Positions 8,475 to 16,540 of a stretch of DNA of 64,000 nucleotides are shown here, in pieces. The stretch is taken from assembly GCF_900188445.1 (NCBI RefSeq), contig NZ_FZOR01000012.1:1-64000 (forward strand), in the 5' to 3' direction. Every line of letters begins with the position of its first letter. Within the stretch, counting starts at the first letter, position 1. This DNA is from Actinomadura meyerae. Lineage in GTDB: Bacteria; Actinomycetota; Actinomycetes; Streptosporangiales; Streptosporangiaceae. The notes below the pieces were generated by a model that was given only the letters and a program-made list of their open reading frames with translations, did no database searches and had not been told where the DNA came from. Made by a program: the position numbers and the translations under genes.

Positions 8475-9458
8475 TCAGGCGGGCGTCAGGGTGCGGAGTT
8501 CTTGGGCTGCGGATAGTGCGCGGGCTTGGTCGGGAAGGGCGGCGAGGACGTGGGCCGCGAGCGTGCTCGTACCAGCGGCCAGGTAGTCAGGGTGTTCTTG
8601 GAGTGCCGATATGGCTTCTTGCAGGCCAGTGTCCACTTCCCGGGCGCGGACGAGAGCCTCGGCTCGCATCAGCGACAGGTTCTTGATCGGGACGACGGAG
8701 CGGGGCGGGTAGCAGCCGATGGCCCGTTCGAGCGCATCCGTGGCCTGGGAGTTCCCGGTGCGGGTCAGGACGTACGATTCCGTCCAGCGCACCTGGCTTT
8801 CGCGGAACGCCAGGACGGTCTGGATACCATCGGGCAGTTGCCCGGCCATTTCCTTGACCTTGTGCAGGGAGGCGAGCGCGACACGATCGTCCCTCTGGTC
8901 GGCCGCCAGATAGGCGCGGGCGGCATAGGCCCTGGCCAGCCCGGCTGAGGACGTCCCGTCCGCCAGGCTTATGGCCTCGTCGATCAGACCGACGACGACC
9001 TTGTGGGGCCTGCCCGCCCAGAACGCGTCCTGGGCCGCTCTCCCGCGCGTCCATACCTGCAGATCACGGTCGCCGGACTTGTCGGCGGCGCGGCGGGCGG
9101 TGCCCCAGGTGATTCGCGCACAACGCTCCTCACCGGCGTCGCCCAGCACGATGGCCAGGAGACCGGAGAGGCCCGCACTGACCCGCAGGAGGCCGGTCTC
9201 CTCTTGCGAGGTGCGCGCCCGGTCGAGCAGCCGTCCCACGGCGATGATGTCGGCCGTGAGGTCGCCGACCAATGATCCCGTGGGCCGTGTCACGACTTTC
9301 TGGCCGTACTCGTAGACGGCTTGCTCCCACTCGTCCACGTCCACGGCGTGATCGGTGGCGCGGTCGATGGCGGAGAGGATCTCTTCCAAGGCTCCCGGGG
9401 GGACGGCGGCTCCGGCGCCTAGGGCGGCGATCAACTGGAGTGCGGCGCGACGTTTCAC
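8475..9458 (-). CDS. TPR-type regulator C-terminal domain protein lacking HTH (paralog B)
   Basis: 327 residues from GTG 9458. The whole protein is homologous to the C-terminal sensor part of the neighbours at 7351-8385 and 9601-10896. Upstream, a different reading frame contains SFERRDRS, matching the SSERRDRL linker of paralog A, so a one-base shift separates the residual linker from the coding frame. This supports origin by partial duplication followed by decay of the 5' part. About 140 bases separate its start from the stop of the full-length regulator. The body has no internal stop, so it may still be translated. Confidence 0.7.
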   Translation of the reverse strand: MKRRAALQLIAALGAGAAVPPGALEEILSAIDRATDHAVDVDEWEQAVYEYGQKVVTRPTGSLVGDLTADIIAVGRLLDRARTSQEETGLLRVSAGLSGLLAIVLGDAGEERCARITWGTARRAADKSGDRDLQVWTRGRAAQDAFWAGRPHKVVVGLIDEAISLADGTSSAGLARAYAARAYLAADQRDDRVALASLHKVKEMAGQLPDGIQTVLAFRESQVRWTESYVLTRTGNSQATDALERAIGCYPPRSVVPIKNLSLMRAEALVRAREVDTGLQEAISALQEHPDYLAAGTSTLAAHVLAALPDQARALSAAQELRTLTPA

Positions 9459-9600
9459 GACTCCGGTCCCGTCGTTCGAAAGAAGCTCCGATCAACAGAT
9501 ACCCACTTGGGCGACAGGAGGCTTCTCTCAGCAACGCCTCTGTCATGCGGCTCCGCGGCCACCTACCGGTAGCCGCTCGGGCCGTCCAGGTCGGTTCCCG

Positions 9601-10896
9601 TCAGGCGGACGTGAGGGCGCGCAGTTCGCGCGCTGCGGGCAGGGCTTGTGCCTCGGCGGGGAGGGTGCGGAGGATCTGGCCGGTCATGCGCCGCCGGGCG
9701 GGGCTCAGCGGTAGTTCGTGCAGGGTCGCCAGCGTTCGGTCGAGGCCCGTGTCTACCTCGCGGCTCGTGATCATGCCCATCGCGTCGATCACCTTGAGGT
9801 TGGCGACCGGGCCGAGAGTGCCGGGCGGGTAGAGCGCCAGGGCGTCGTCCACCGCCTTCTTTGCGCGGGTGTCTCCAAGCAGTGTGTAGACGTACGCCTC
9901 GTTCCAGCGGAAACGGGCTTCGCTCCAGCCGAAGGTGGCCGGGTCGCTCGTCACCGAGTTCGGCAGCTTCTCGAAGACCTCCGAAAGCTCGTGCATCGTC
10001 CGGCGGGCGGTGGCTTTGTCTCCGTGCTCCGCGGCGAGGCTGGCGCGCACGGCGTAGGCCCTCGGGAGCCCGCCGTTGGCCGTACCGCCGGAGATCCGTA
10101 TGGCCTCCGTGGTGCGAGCGCTGATCTCCTGCGGTGAGAGGCCGAACCAGAACGCCTCTTCGGCTTCTCTGGCCCGCACCCACACCTTCAGGTCGCGGTC
10201 GCCGGACGCGTCGGCGGCTCGGCGGGCCGTCCCCCAGGTCAGGCGGGCGGCCCTCCGGTCACCGATGTCGCCGAACTCGATGGCCAGGAGCGCGGAGAGA
10301 CCGGCGCTGATCCTGAGCAGATCCACCCGCTGCGCGTCGTCGCGCTTGAGCAGTTCCCCGACGCCGATGATGTCGGCGGTCAGATCGTTGATCAGCGAGC
10401 CGACCGGCTGCCGGTTGATCAGGAAGCCGTACTCCCGTACCGCGCTCTCCCAGTCATCGATGTCGACCGGCCGATCCAGGGTGCGGTCGATGGCGGAGAG
10501 GATTTCTTCCAGGGCTCCCGGGGGGACGGCGGCTCCGGCGCCGAGTGCGGCGATCAACTGGAGTGCGGCGCGACGTTTCACGTCTTCGTCCCCATCGTCG
10601 GGAAGAGGGCTCGGGTTTACGGTACCCATCGGCTGATCAGTCGATTCCTGGCCGAACAGGTCCCTTTCGTCCATTCCGAACGCCGTGGCGTAGGCGGATC
10701 CCCAGTCGGACGGGAAGACCTCGCCTTTCTCGTGGCGGTTGATCTGCCGGGAGAGGTTCTTCACCTGGCTCGGGTCCGGGTGGTCGATGCCGGCGGCGGC
10801 GTACAGGCGGCGGGCCGCCTTGAACGGGCCCCAGCCGCGGGCGCGGCGTTCGGCTTCCAGGCGTACCGCCCATGGGGGGCGCTGCTGGTCGGTCAT
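9601..10896 (-). CDS. XRE-family regulator with TPR-like C-terminal domain
   Basis: 431 residues from the ATG at 10896 (MTDQQRPPWAVRLEAERRARG), a start common in this family. ATG 10950 has a better ribosome-binding sequence (GAAAGG) and would add 18 residues. Residues 8-75 form an HTH-like domain (ARRLYAAAGI ... LSRQINRHEKGEVFP). An acidic linker ends in DDGDEDVKRRAAL. The remaining ~300 residues are TPR-like helices shared with the two truncated paralogs downstream. Such proteins in actinomycetes are usually regulators that sense a partner through the TPR part; the target is unknown. It is divergent from the RsbW-like gene at 11034. Confidence 0.82.
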   Translation of the reverse strand: MTDQQRPPWAVRLEAERRARGWGPFKAARRLYAAAGIDHPDPSQVKNLSRQINRHEKGEVFPSDWGSAYATAFGMDERDLFGQESTDQPMGTVNPSPLPDDGDEDVKRRAALQLIAALGAGAAVPPGALEEILSAIDRTLDRPVDIDDWESAVREYGFLINRQPVGSLINDLTADIIGVGELLKRDDAQRVDLLRISAGLSALLAIEFGDIGDRRAARLTWGTARRAADASGDRDLKVWVRAREAEEAFWFGLSPQEISARTTEAIRISGGTANGGLPRAYAVRASLAAEHGDKATARRTMHELSEVFEKLPNSVTSDPATFGWSEARFRWNEAYVYTLLGDTRAKKAVDDALALYPPGTLGPVANLKVIDAMGMITSREVDTGLDRTLATLHELPLSPARRRMTGQILRTLPAEAQALPAARELRALTSA

Positions 10897-11033
10897 GGGA
10901 CGGGCACCCTTCGGGGAGCGGGCGGACTTGTGTCCCTCCAACGCCTCCATTGTCGCCTTTCTCGGTCCGTGCGCGCACGGTTTCACTGAGTTAGCGGGAC
11001 ATTCGCGTCCCCGAAATGAGGGAGGTCGAGGCG

Positions 11034-11504
11034 ATGTACGAGCGTTTGGGCGCCGCCCTGCGGCGGGGCGGGATCACGCGGGCGAGTCAGGGGTCGCGGA
11101 CGTACGTCTGGCCCCTCGGGGAGCGGGCACCCGGGGACGCACGGCGGGCGGTGCGGGCGGTGCTCGCCGGGTGGGGCGTCGCGGAGGGCGACATCGACTC
11201 GGCGGAGTTGCTGACGTCGGAGGTCGTCACGAACGCCGTCCGGCATGGGCGGGTGAGCGGGGTGGTGAAAGTGCGGGTCCGGGTCATGGACGGGCGGCTG
11301 CGCGTGGACGTGACCGATCCCGAGCCGGGGATGCCCCGGGTGGTGGCCGCGTCCGACACCGATGAGGGGTACCGGGGCATGGCGATCGTCGCGGCGTGCG
11401 CGGACGCGTGGGGGTGGCATCCGGCGGCGGGCGGCAAGACCGTGTGGTGGACGCAGGTGCTGGAGGCAACCGGCGACGGGCGTGCAACGAAGCGCCGCCG
11501 CTGA
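11034..11504 (+). CDS. RsbW-like ATP-binding protein
   Basis: 156 residues from ATG 11034, which has GGGAGG eight bases upstream; ATG 11016 would add six residues and destroy that spacing. It belongs to the HATPase_c / anti-sigma-factor-like single-domain family. The N-box is LLTSEVVTNAVRHG (about residues 62-75), followed by DVTDPEPGMPRV (G1-like) and DEGYRGMAIV (G2-like). These proteins bind ATP and may act as serine kinases or regulator partners. It is divergent from the TPR regulator, a pairing that recurs in actinomycetes. Confidence 0.88.
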   Translation: MYERLGAALRRGGITRASQGSRTYVWPLGERAPGDARRAVRAVLAGWGVAEGDIDSAELLTSEVVTNAVRHGRVSGVVKVRVRVMDGRLRVDVTDPEPGMPRVVAASDTDEGYRGMAIVAACADAWGWHPAAGGKTVWWTQVLEATGDGRATKRRR

Positions 11505-11620
11505 GCGGAAAGACGCAACGAAGTAGCAGGTCATCGCAATGTTGGCGCATTGGATCGGGCGGCGTTGCTTCCTAGGCTTCCGGTTGAGTGATCCCCCTTC
11601 GGACGTTCTTGGAGACACGT

Positions 11621-12460
11621 ATGACCGTCATGCCGGCAATGGAGCCGGGCACCGTCCGGACCGCGCTGCGGCGGCACTTCCTGATGTGCCGTCCCGAGCA
11701 CTTCGCCGTGACCTACGCGATCAACCCCTGGATGGATCCGGCGGCCGGGGCCGACGCGGGCCGGGCCGTCGCGCAGTGGGAGGGGCTGCGGGCCGCGTAT
11801 CTCGCGCTCGGGCACGAGGTGAGCCTGATCGATCCGATCGAGGGGCTGCCCGACATGGTGTTCGCGGCGAACGGCGCGCTGGTCGTCGGGGGCCGGGTGT
11901 ACGGGGCGAAGTTCACGCATCCGGAGCGGCACGCTGAGGGCCCCGCGTACGCGAAGTGGATGCGGGAGAACGGGTTCTCCGAGGTGCTGGAGGCCCGGCA
12001 CACCAACGAGGGCGAGGGCGACTTTCTCACGCTCGACGACGTGATCCTGGCCGGGACGGGCTTCCGGACCGACATCGCCGCCCACCAGGAGGCGCAGGAG
12101 TTCCTCGGGCGGCCGGTGGTGACGCTGCGGCTCGTCGACCCGCGCTTCTACCACCTGGACACGGCGCTGTTCCCGCTCGGCGGACGCAACGTCGCCTACT
12201 ACCCCGGCGCGTTCTCGCCGGGCAGCCGGGCGGTGCTGGAGCGGCTGTTCCCGGACGCGATCATCGCGGGTGAGGACGACGCGGCCGTGCTGGGCCTCAA
12301 CGCGGTGTGCGACGGGCGCAACGTCGTCATCAACGCCGAGGCCACCGGGCTGATCCGGACGCTGCGGGCGCACGGGTACGAGCCCGTCCCGGTCGATCTG
12401 TCCGAGCTGCGCAAGGCGGGCGGCGGCCCGAAGTGCTGCACGCTGGAGCTGCGCGGCTGA
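11621..12460 (+). CDS. ddaH: dimethylargininase (DDAH)
   Basis: 279 residues from ATG 11621, with GGAG six bases upstream; the frame could open at 11588 but without such a signal. It belongs to the guanidino-group-modifying amidinotransferase-fold family. Visible family signatures are CRPEHF near the N-terminus, DMVFAANGALV, the catalytic His in FYHLDTALFPL, and the nucleophilic Cys near the C-terminus in GGGPKCCTLELR. It is expected to hydrolyse N-omega-methylated arginine, or arginine-like substrates, to citrulline and an amine. Its length is normal. It stands as a single gene, convergent with the MFS transporter gene. Confidence 0.88.
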   Translation: MTVMPAMEPGTVRTALRRHFLMCRPEHFAVTYAINPWMDPAAGADAGRAVAQWEGLRAAYLALGHEVSLIDPIEGLPDMVFAANGALVVGGRVYGAKFTHPERHAEGPAYAKWMRENGFSEVLEARHTNEGEGDFLTLDDVILAGTGFRTDIAAHQEAQEFLGRPVVTLRLVDPRFYHLDTALFPLGGRNVAYYPGAFSPGSRAVLERLFPDAIIAGEDDAAVLGLNAVCDGRNVVINAEATGLIRTLRAHGYEPVPVDLSELRKAGGGPKCCTLELRG

Positions 12461-12518
12461 GCCGTCCGGCCCCGGGGGGTCAGCTCTGGCCCCCGGAGGC
12501 CAGCTCCGGGGCCGGAGG

Positions 12519-13805
12519 TCAGCTCCGGGGCCGCCGGGCCAGGCCGAGGTGGCGGCGGGCCAGGGCGCGGGTCCGCAGGACGCCGGCGACGCCGATCGCC
12601 CAGATGCCGATCTGGACGGTCCACGCGGCCCGGAACGCCTCGGGCGTGAACTCGCCGTCCGGCGACAGGGCGTCCAGGACGACGCCGATCAGCAGGATCG
12701 TGACGAGGGACGCGACGAAGCCGCCGACGTTGACGATGCCGGTCGCGGTGCCCTGCCGTCCGGGCGGGTTGAACGTGCGGGCGTAGTCGAAGCCGATCAT
12801 CGAGCCGGGGCCGCCGGGCGCGACGCACAGGACCAGCAGGACGAGCAGCCAGGCGGGGGCGGGCGGCGGCCACGCGAGGACCGCCGCCCACGCCGCGGCG
12901 TTCAGTCCGACGATGCCGAGGACGAGCCAGGAGCGGCGCAGCGGGTAGCGGGCGACGAGCCGTCCGATGAACGGCCCGGAGACGACGTTGACCAGCACGA
13001 ACAGCGTCAGGAGCGTGGACGCGGCGGCCGGTTTCATGCCCTGCCCCGACACCAGGTACGGGTAGCCCCACATGAGGGCGAAGGTGTTGGACGAGAACTG
13101 CGTCACGAAGTGCGACCACAGGCCGAGGCGGGTGCCGGGGTGGCGGAACGCCTCGACGAGGTTGGTGCCGGTCTCGCGGAGGGTGGGGACGTCGGCGCGG
13201 GCCGGCCCGTCCCGCAGGAAGGCGATCGACAGGACGGCCATGAGGACGCCGAGGGCGGCGGCCGATCCGAAGGCGGTGCCCCAGCCGGGGCCGTGCAGGA
13301 GCGCGACGAGCGGGATGGCGCTGAGCACCTGGCCGAGCTGCCCGAGCTGCCCGGTGAGCTGCGTCACGACGGGGACGTACCGCCCGGGGAACCAGGTCGC
13401 GACGATGCCGAGGACGCTGATGAACGTCATCGCGTCGCCCGCGCCGACCATGACGCGGGCGGCGACGGCCGTGCCGATGCCGGTGGACACCGCCATGAGC
13501 GCCTGCCCGGCCGCCATGAGCAGCGCGCCGCCGGCGACCATCCGGCGCGGGCCGACGCGGTCGAGCAGCAGGCCGACGGGGATCTGGAGGCCCGCGTAGA
13601 CGAGCAGTTGCAGGACGGTGAAGGACGCGAGGATCCCGGCGGACGCGTCGAATCGGTGGACCGCGTCCAGCCCGACGACCCCGAACGATGTGCGGTGCAG
13701 GACCGCGACCGCGTAGGCGACGACGCCGATGCTCCACAGCACCCACGCGATGGGGGCGGCTTTCCGGCGTTCCGGGCATTCCTGGGGAGGCTGGGCGGTC
13801 TGCAC
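12519..13805 (-). CDS. MFS transporter
   Basis: 428 residues with about 12 hydrophobic segments. The loop after TM2 carries the MFS signature LLLDRVGPRRMVAGG (motif A-like), and motif-B-like residues follow in AARVMVGAGDAMTF. A second half repeats the pattern (PFIGRLVARYPLRRS). It is a secondary transporter of the inner membrane; the substrate cannot be told from sequence alone. Its start is 16 bases from the stop of the XRE-cupin gene and both point the same way, so that gene and the transporter may be cotranscribed from 14394 downward. Confidence 0.88.
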   Translation of the reverse strand: MQTAQPPQECPERRKAAPIAWVLWSIGVVAYAVAVLHRTSFGVVGLDAVHRFDASAGILASFTVLQLLVYAGLQIPVGLLLDRVGPRRMVAGGALLMAAGQALMAVSTGIGTAVAARVMVGAGDAMTFISVLGIVATWFPGRYVPVVTQLTGQLGQLGQVLSAIPLVALLHGPGWGTAFGSAAALGVLMAVLSIAFLRDGPARADVPTLRETGTNLVEAFRHPGTRLGLWSHFVTQFSSNTFALMWGYPYLVSGQGMKPAAASTLLTLFVLVNVVSGPFIGRLVARYPLRRSWLVLGIVGLNAAAWAAVLAWPPPAPAWLLVLLVLCVAPGGPGSMIGFDYARTFNPPGRQGTATGIVNVGGFVASLVTILLIGVVLDALSPDGEFTPEAFRAAWTVQIGIWAIGVAGVLRTRALARRHLGLARRPRS

Positions 13806-13821
13806 GGAATACCAACTTATG

Positions 13822-14394
13822 TCACGTCTGTCGAGGTCTGGCCCGCAGGTGCATGCGCTCGCCCTGCGGCCCGAACAGGCTGAGCACCTCGGCGGGCCCG
13901 CCCTCGCCGCCGAACCAGTGCGGCAGCCGGGTGTCGAACTCGGCCGCCTCGCCCGGCTCCAGGACCATGTCCCGGCCCGCGAGGTAGAGGCGCAGGCGCC
14001 CGTTGAGCACGTACAGCCAGTCGTAGCCCTCGTGGGTCTGCGGCTCGTTCGTCCACCGGCGCTCCGGGACGATCATCTTGAACGCCTGCAAGCCGCCGGG
14101 CCGCCGGGTCAGCGGCAGCACGGTCATGTCGCCCATCTTCTTCGGGCGCGGCCGGATCCGCGGGTCGCCGACGGCGGGCGCGCCGACCAGCTCGTCCAGC
14201 GGGACGCCGTGCGCCTGCGCGAGCGGCAGCAGCAGTTCCAGGCTCGGCCGCCGCTTGCCCGACTCCAGCCGCGACAGCGTGCTCACCGAGATGCCGGTGG
14301 CCTCGGCGAGGGCGGTCAGCGTGATGTCGCGCTCCTGCCGCAGCCTGCGCAGCCGCGGCCCGACTCCGGCGAGGACGTCCTCGGTCGTCTCCAT
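13822..14394 (-). CDS. XRE-family regulator with cupin domain
   Basis: 190 residues from ATG 14394 (METTEDVL). Residues 10-65 form a lambda-repressor-type HTH (LTALAEATGISVSTLSRLES). Residues 105-185 form a cupin (THEGYDWLYVLNGRLRLYL, then LEPGEAAEFDTRLPHWF, with the final His typical of small-molecule- or metal-binding cupins). Proteins of this design usually repress genes next to them in response to a small ligand. The divergent flavoprotein at 14459 and the downstream MFS gene are the likely targets. Confidence 0.9.
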   Translation of the reverse strand: METTEDVLAGVGPRLRRLRQERDITLTALAEATGISVSTLSRLESGKRRPSLELLLPLAQAHGVPLDELVGAPAVGDPRIRPRPKKMGDMTVLPLTRRPGGLQAFKMIVPERRWTNEPQTHEGYDWLYVLNGRLRLYLAGRDMVLEPGEAAEFDTRLPHWFGGEGGPAEVLSLFGPQGERMHLRARPRQT

Positions 14395-14458
14395 GGGACT
14401 ATTGCAGAATCGGCAAAGAAGTTTGTCAATCCGGGGGTCTGCCGCGCATGCTCGCGGC
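14395..14458. promoter_or_regulatory. divergent promoter region with possible operator
   Basis: 64 bases separate two divergent starts. The stretch TTGCAGAATCGGCAA (14402-14416) has TTGC...GCAA half-sites seven bases apart, close to the XRE-cupin start. It is a weak candidate operator; the short half-sites could arise by chance. Confidence 0.35.
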
Positions 14459-15406
14459 ATGGCTGAGAACAGAGAACGAGAAGAGCGGGAAGAGCGAGAA
14501 GAGCGGGAAGTACTCGTCGTCGGGGGCGGTCCGGCGGGGCTGAGCGCCGCGCTCGTGCTGTCCCGCGCGCGCCGCGGCGTCACCGTGGTCGACGCGGGCG
14601 AGCCGCGCAACGCGCAGGCGCAGCACATGCAGGGGTTCTTCACCCGCGACGGCATGCCGCCCGCGCAACTGCTGGAGATCGGCCGCACCGAGGTGCGCGG
14701 CTACGGCGGCGAGATCATGCCGGGGAAGGTCGTCCACGCCGAGGGGAACGCGGCCGACGGGTTCGTCCTCACCCTGGCGGACGGGACGCGCCTGCGGGGA
14801 CGCCGCCTGCTGGTCACCACCGGCGTCGCCGACGTCCTGCCGGACGTCCCCGGCCTCCAGGAGCGGTGGGGCCGCGAGGTGCAGATGTGCCCGTACTGCC
14901 ACGGCTGGGAGGTCCGCGACCGGCGCATCGTGGTGCTGGCGACGTCCCCGAACTCCGTCCACCAGGCGTCGCTGCTGCGGCAGTGGTCGCCGGACGTGAC
15001 GTTCCTCGCGGCCGAGGCCCCGGCGGGCGACGACGCGGCCCGGCTCGCCGCGCGCGGCGTCCGCGTCGTGCGGGGCGAGCCGCGGCGGCTCGTCGTCGAG
15101 AACGACCGGGTGACCGGGTTCGAGCTGGCGGACGGCTCCGTGCTCGGCGCCGACGCGGTGTTCCTCGCGCCGACGTGGGTCGCCAAGGACGGCCCGCTGG
15201 CCGACCTCGGCTGCGAGACCGGCGACGACGGCTTCGTGAAGGTGGACGCCACCGGCCGGACCAGCGTCCCCGGCGTGTGGGCGGCGGGCAACGTCGTGGC
15301 CCCGGCGGGGCAGGTCATCATCGCGGCGTCCGCGGGCTCGATGGCCGCCGCGATGATCAACGCCGACCTCATCGAGGCCGAGGTGGAGCACAAGCTCGCC
15401 GCCTGA
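14459..15406 (+). CDS. thioredoxin-reductase-like FAD/NAD(P) oxidoreductase
   Basis: 315 residues. The FAD-binding GGGPAGLSAALVLSRA begins at about residue 22. A CPYC redox-type pair followed by HGWE lies mid-protein (about residues 141-147), as in thioredoxin-reductase-like proteins. The C-terminal FAD motif reads TSVPGVWAAGNVV. The second dinucleotide site lacks the usual GxGxxA (it reads VVLATSPNSVHQAS), so NADPH binding is doubtful. The N-terminus has a Glu/Arg microsatellite (EREEREEREERE) made of near-identical 9-base units just after the start. It is divergent from the XRE-cupin regulator, which probably controls it. Confidence 0.85.
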   Translation: MAENREREEREEREEREVLVVGGGPAGLSAALVLSRARRGVTVVDAGEPRNAQAQHMQGFFTRDGMPPAQLLEIGRTEVRGYGGEIMPGKVVHAEGNAADGFVLTLADGTRLRGRRLLVTTGVADVLPDVPGLQERWGREVQMCPYCHGWEVRDRRIVVLATSPNSVHQASLLRQWSPDVTFLAAEAPAGDDAARLAARGVRVVRGEPRRLVVENDRVTGFELADGSVLGADAVFLAPTWVAKDGPLADLGCETGDDGFVKVDATGRTSVPGVWAAGNVVAPAGQVIIAASAGSMAAAMINADLIEAEVEHKLAA

Positions 15407-15469
15407 GCCGCCCGAACCGCCCGAGCCGCCCGAGCCTCCGGACGGCGGGGGCGGCTTAGGGTGAGCGGG

Positions 15470-16540
15470 ATGGACGAGCGAGTCTGGCGCGAGCAGCGGG
15501 CCGCGCTGAACGGCGGCCGCGCCCGGTTCGGGGAGGTCGCGAGCGGCCTCTACCCGGACCTGCCGCGCGTCGCCGGGACGCCGCTGCTCTGCTCGGACGG
15601 CTGGATCCCCGGCTCTCCGGTCCCGCTGGGCGACGTCCGGCTGGAGTGGGAGGAGCGGCCCGCCCCGCCGGCCGTCGCCGCCCCGCCGGACGGGCTGCCC
15701 GACGGCTACCGGACGTACTCCGAGGCCATGGCGGCCCTCGCCCCGCCGAGGGTCTTCGAGGACCGCCCGTCCTACCGGCTGCTCGACGTCCGCCTCCCGG
15801 TGCTGCGCTTCGGCCCCGCCCGCTACTTCGACGGCGTCGACGTGGGCGAATCCGTCGCGCACGAGCTAGTCGCGCACGAACTGGCCGCACGCGAGCCAGT
15901 CGCGCACGAGCCAGTCGCGCACGAGCCGGTCGCGCACGAGCCGGTCGCCGGGACGGGCGGCCTCCCGCTCCGGGCCCGCGTCGGCGACCCCCGCGACCTC
16001 GCCCGCCGCCCCGCCCTCTGCGCGATCACCACCCTGACCGTGACGACGTCCGGCTCGTACGTCCTGCACTGGCGGGATCCGGCGAAGGTGGCGCACGCGG
16101 GCGGGCTGCACCAGGTGATGCCGGTCGGGGTCTTCCAGCCGCTCCGCGACGAGCCGCCCGATCTGTGGGCGTGCATGGTCCGCGAGTACGCCGAAGAACT
16201 CCTCTGGACGGCCGAGGACTACGGCGACGGCTTCGTCCAGGACGAGTGGCCCTTCCACCGGGCGATGACCGGCGCCCGCGACGCGGGGCGGCTGCGGCCG
16301 TACTTCCTCGGCCTCGGCGTCGACCCGCTGACGTTCGCGCTCGACCTGCTCACGGTCGTCGTCATCGACACCGATCTCTTCGACGACCTCTTCGGCGGGC
16401 TGGTCAACGTCAACGCGGAGGGCACGGTGTCGCTCGCGCCGTTCGACGGGACCGTCCCGCGCCCGATGCAGCCCGCCGGTGCCGCCGCGGTGGCGCTCGC
16501 CTGGCGGCACCGGGAGGCGCTCGGCCTCACTCGCGGCTGA
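15470..16540 (+). CDS. uncharacterised protein with VAHEP repeats and Nudix-like segment
   Basis: 356 residues from ATG 15470, with AGGGTGAG upstream; the frame also opens at GTG 15461. The family was not recognised. Residues ~129-158 consist of six pentapeptide units (VAHEL, VAHEL, AAREP, then VAHEP three times). The segment around DLWACMVREYAEELL looks like a degenerate Nudix box (REYAEEL compared with REUXEE), and the C-terminal half reads as a mixed alpha/beta domain. Its 3' end overlaps the convergent WS/DGAT gene by 14 bases. A nucleotide-hydrolase relative is possible but unproven. Confidence 0.6.
   Translation: MDERVWREQRAALNGGRARFGEVASGLYPDLPRVAGTPLLCSDGWIPGSPVPLGDVRLEWEERPAPPAVAAPPDGLPDGYRTYSEAMAALAPPRVFEDRPSYRLLDVRLPVLRFGPARYFDGVDVGESVAHELVAHELAAREPVAHEPVAHEPVAHEPVAGTGGLPLRARVGDPRDLARRPALCAITTLTVTTSGSYVLHWRDPAKVAHAGGLHQVMPVGVFQPLRDEPPDLWACMVREYAEELLWTAEDYGDGFVQDEWPFHRAMTGARDAGRLRPYFLGLGVDPLTFALDLLTVVVIDTDLFDDLFGGLVNVNAEGTVSLAPFDGTVPRPMQPAGAAAVALAWRHREALGLTRG
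15854..15943 (+). repeat. 15-bp in-frame tandem repeat (six units)
   Basis: Six consecutive 15-base units of the type gtcgcgcacgagcca, the third more divergent, encode VAHEP-like pentapeptides. The unit length keeps the frame, so copy number can vary without breaking the gene. Confidence 0.85.
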
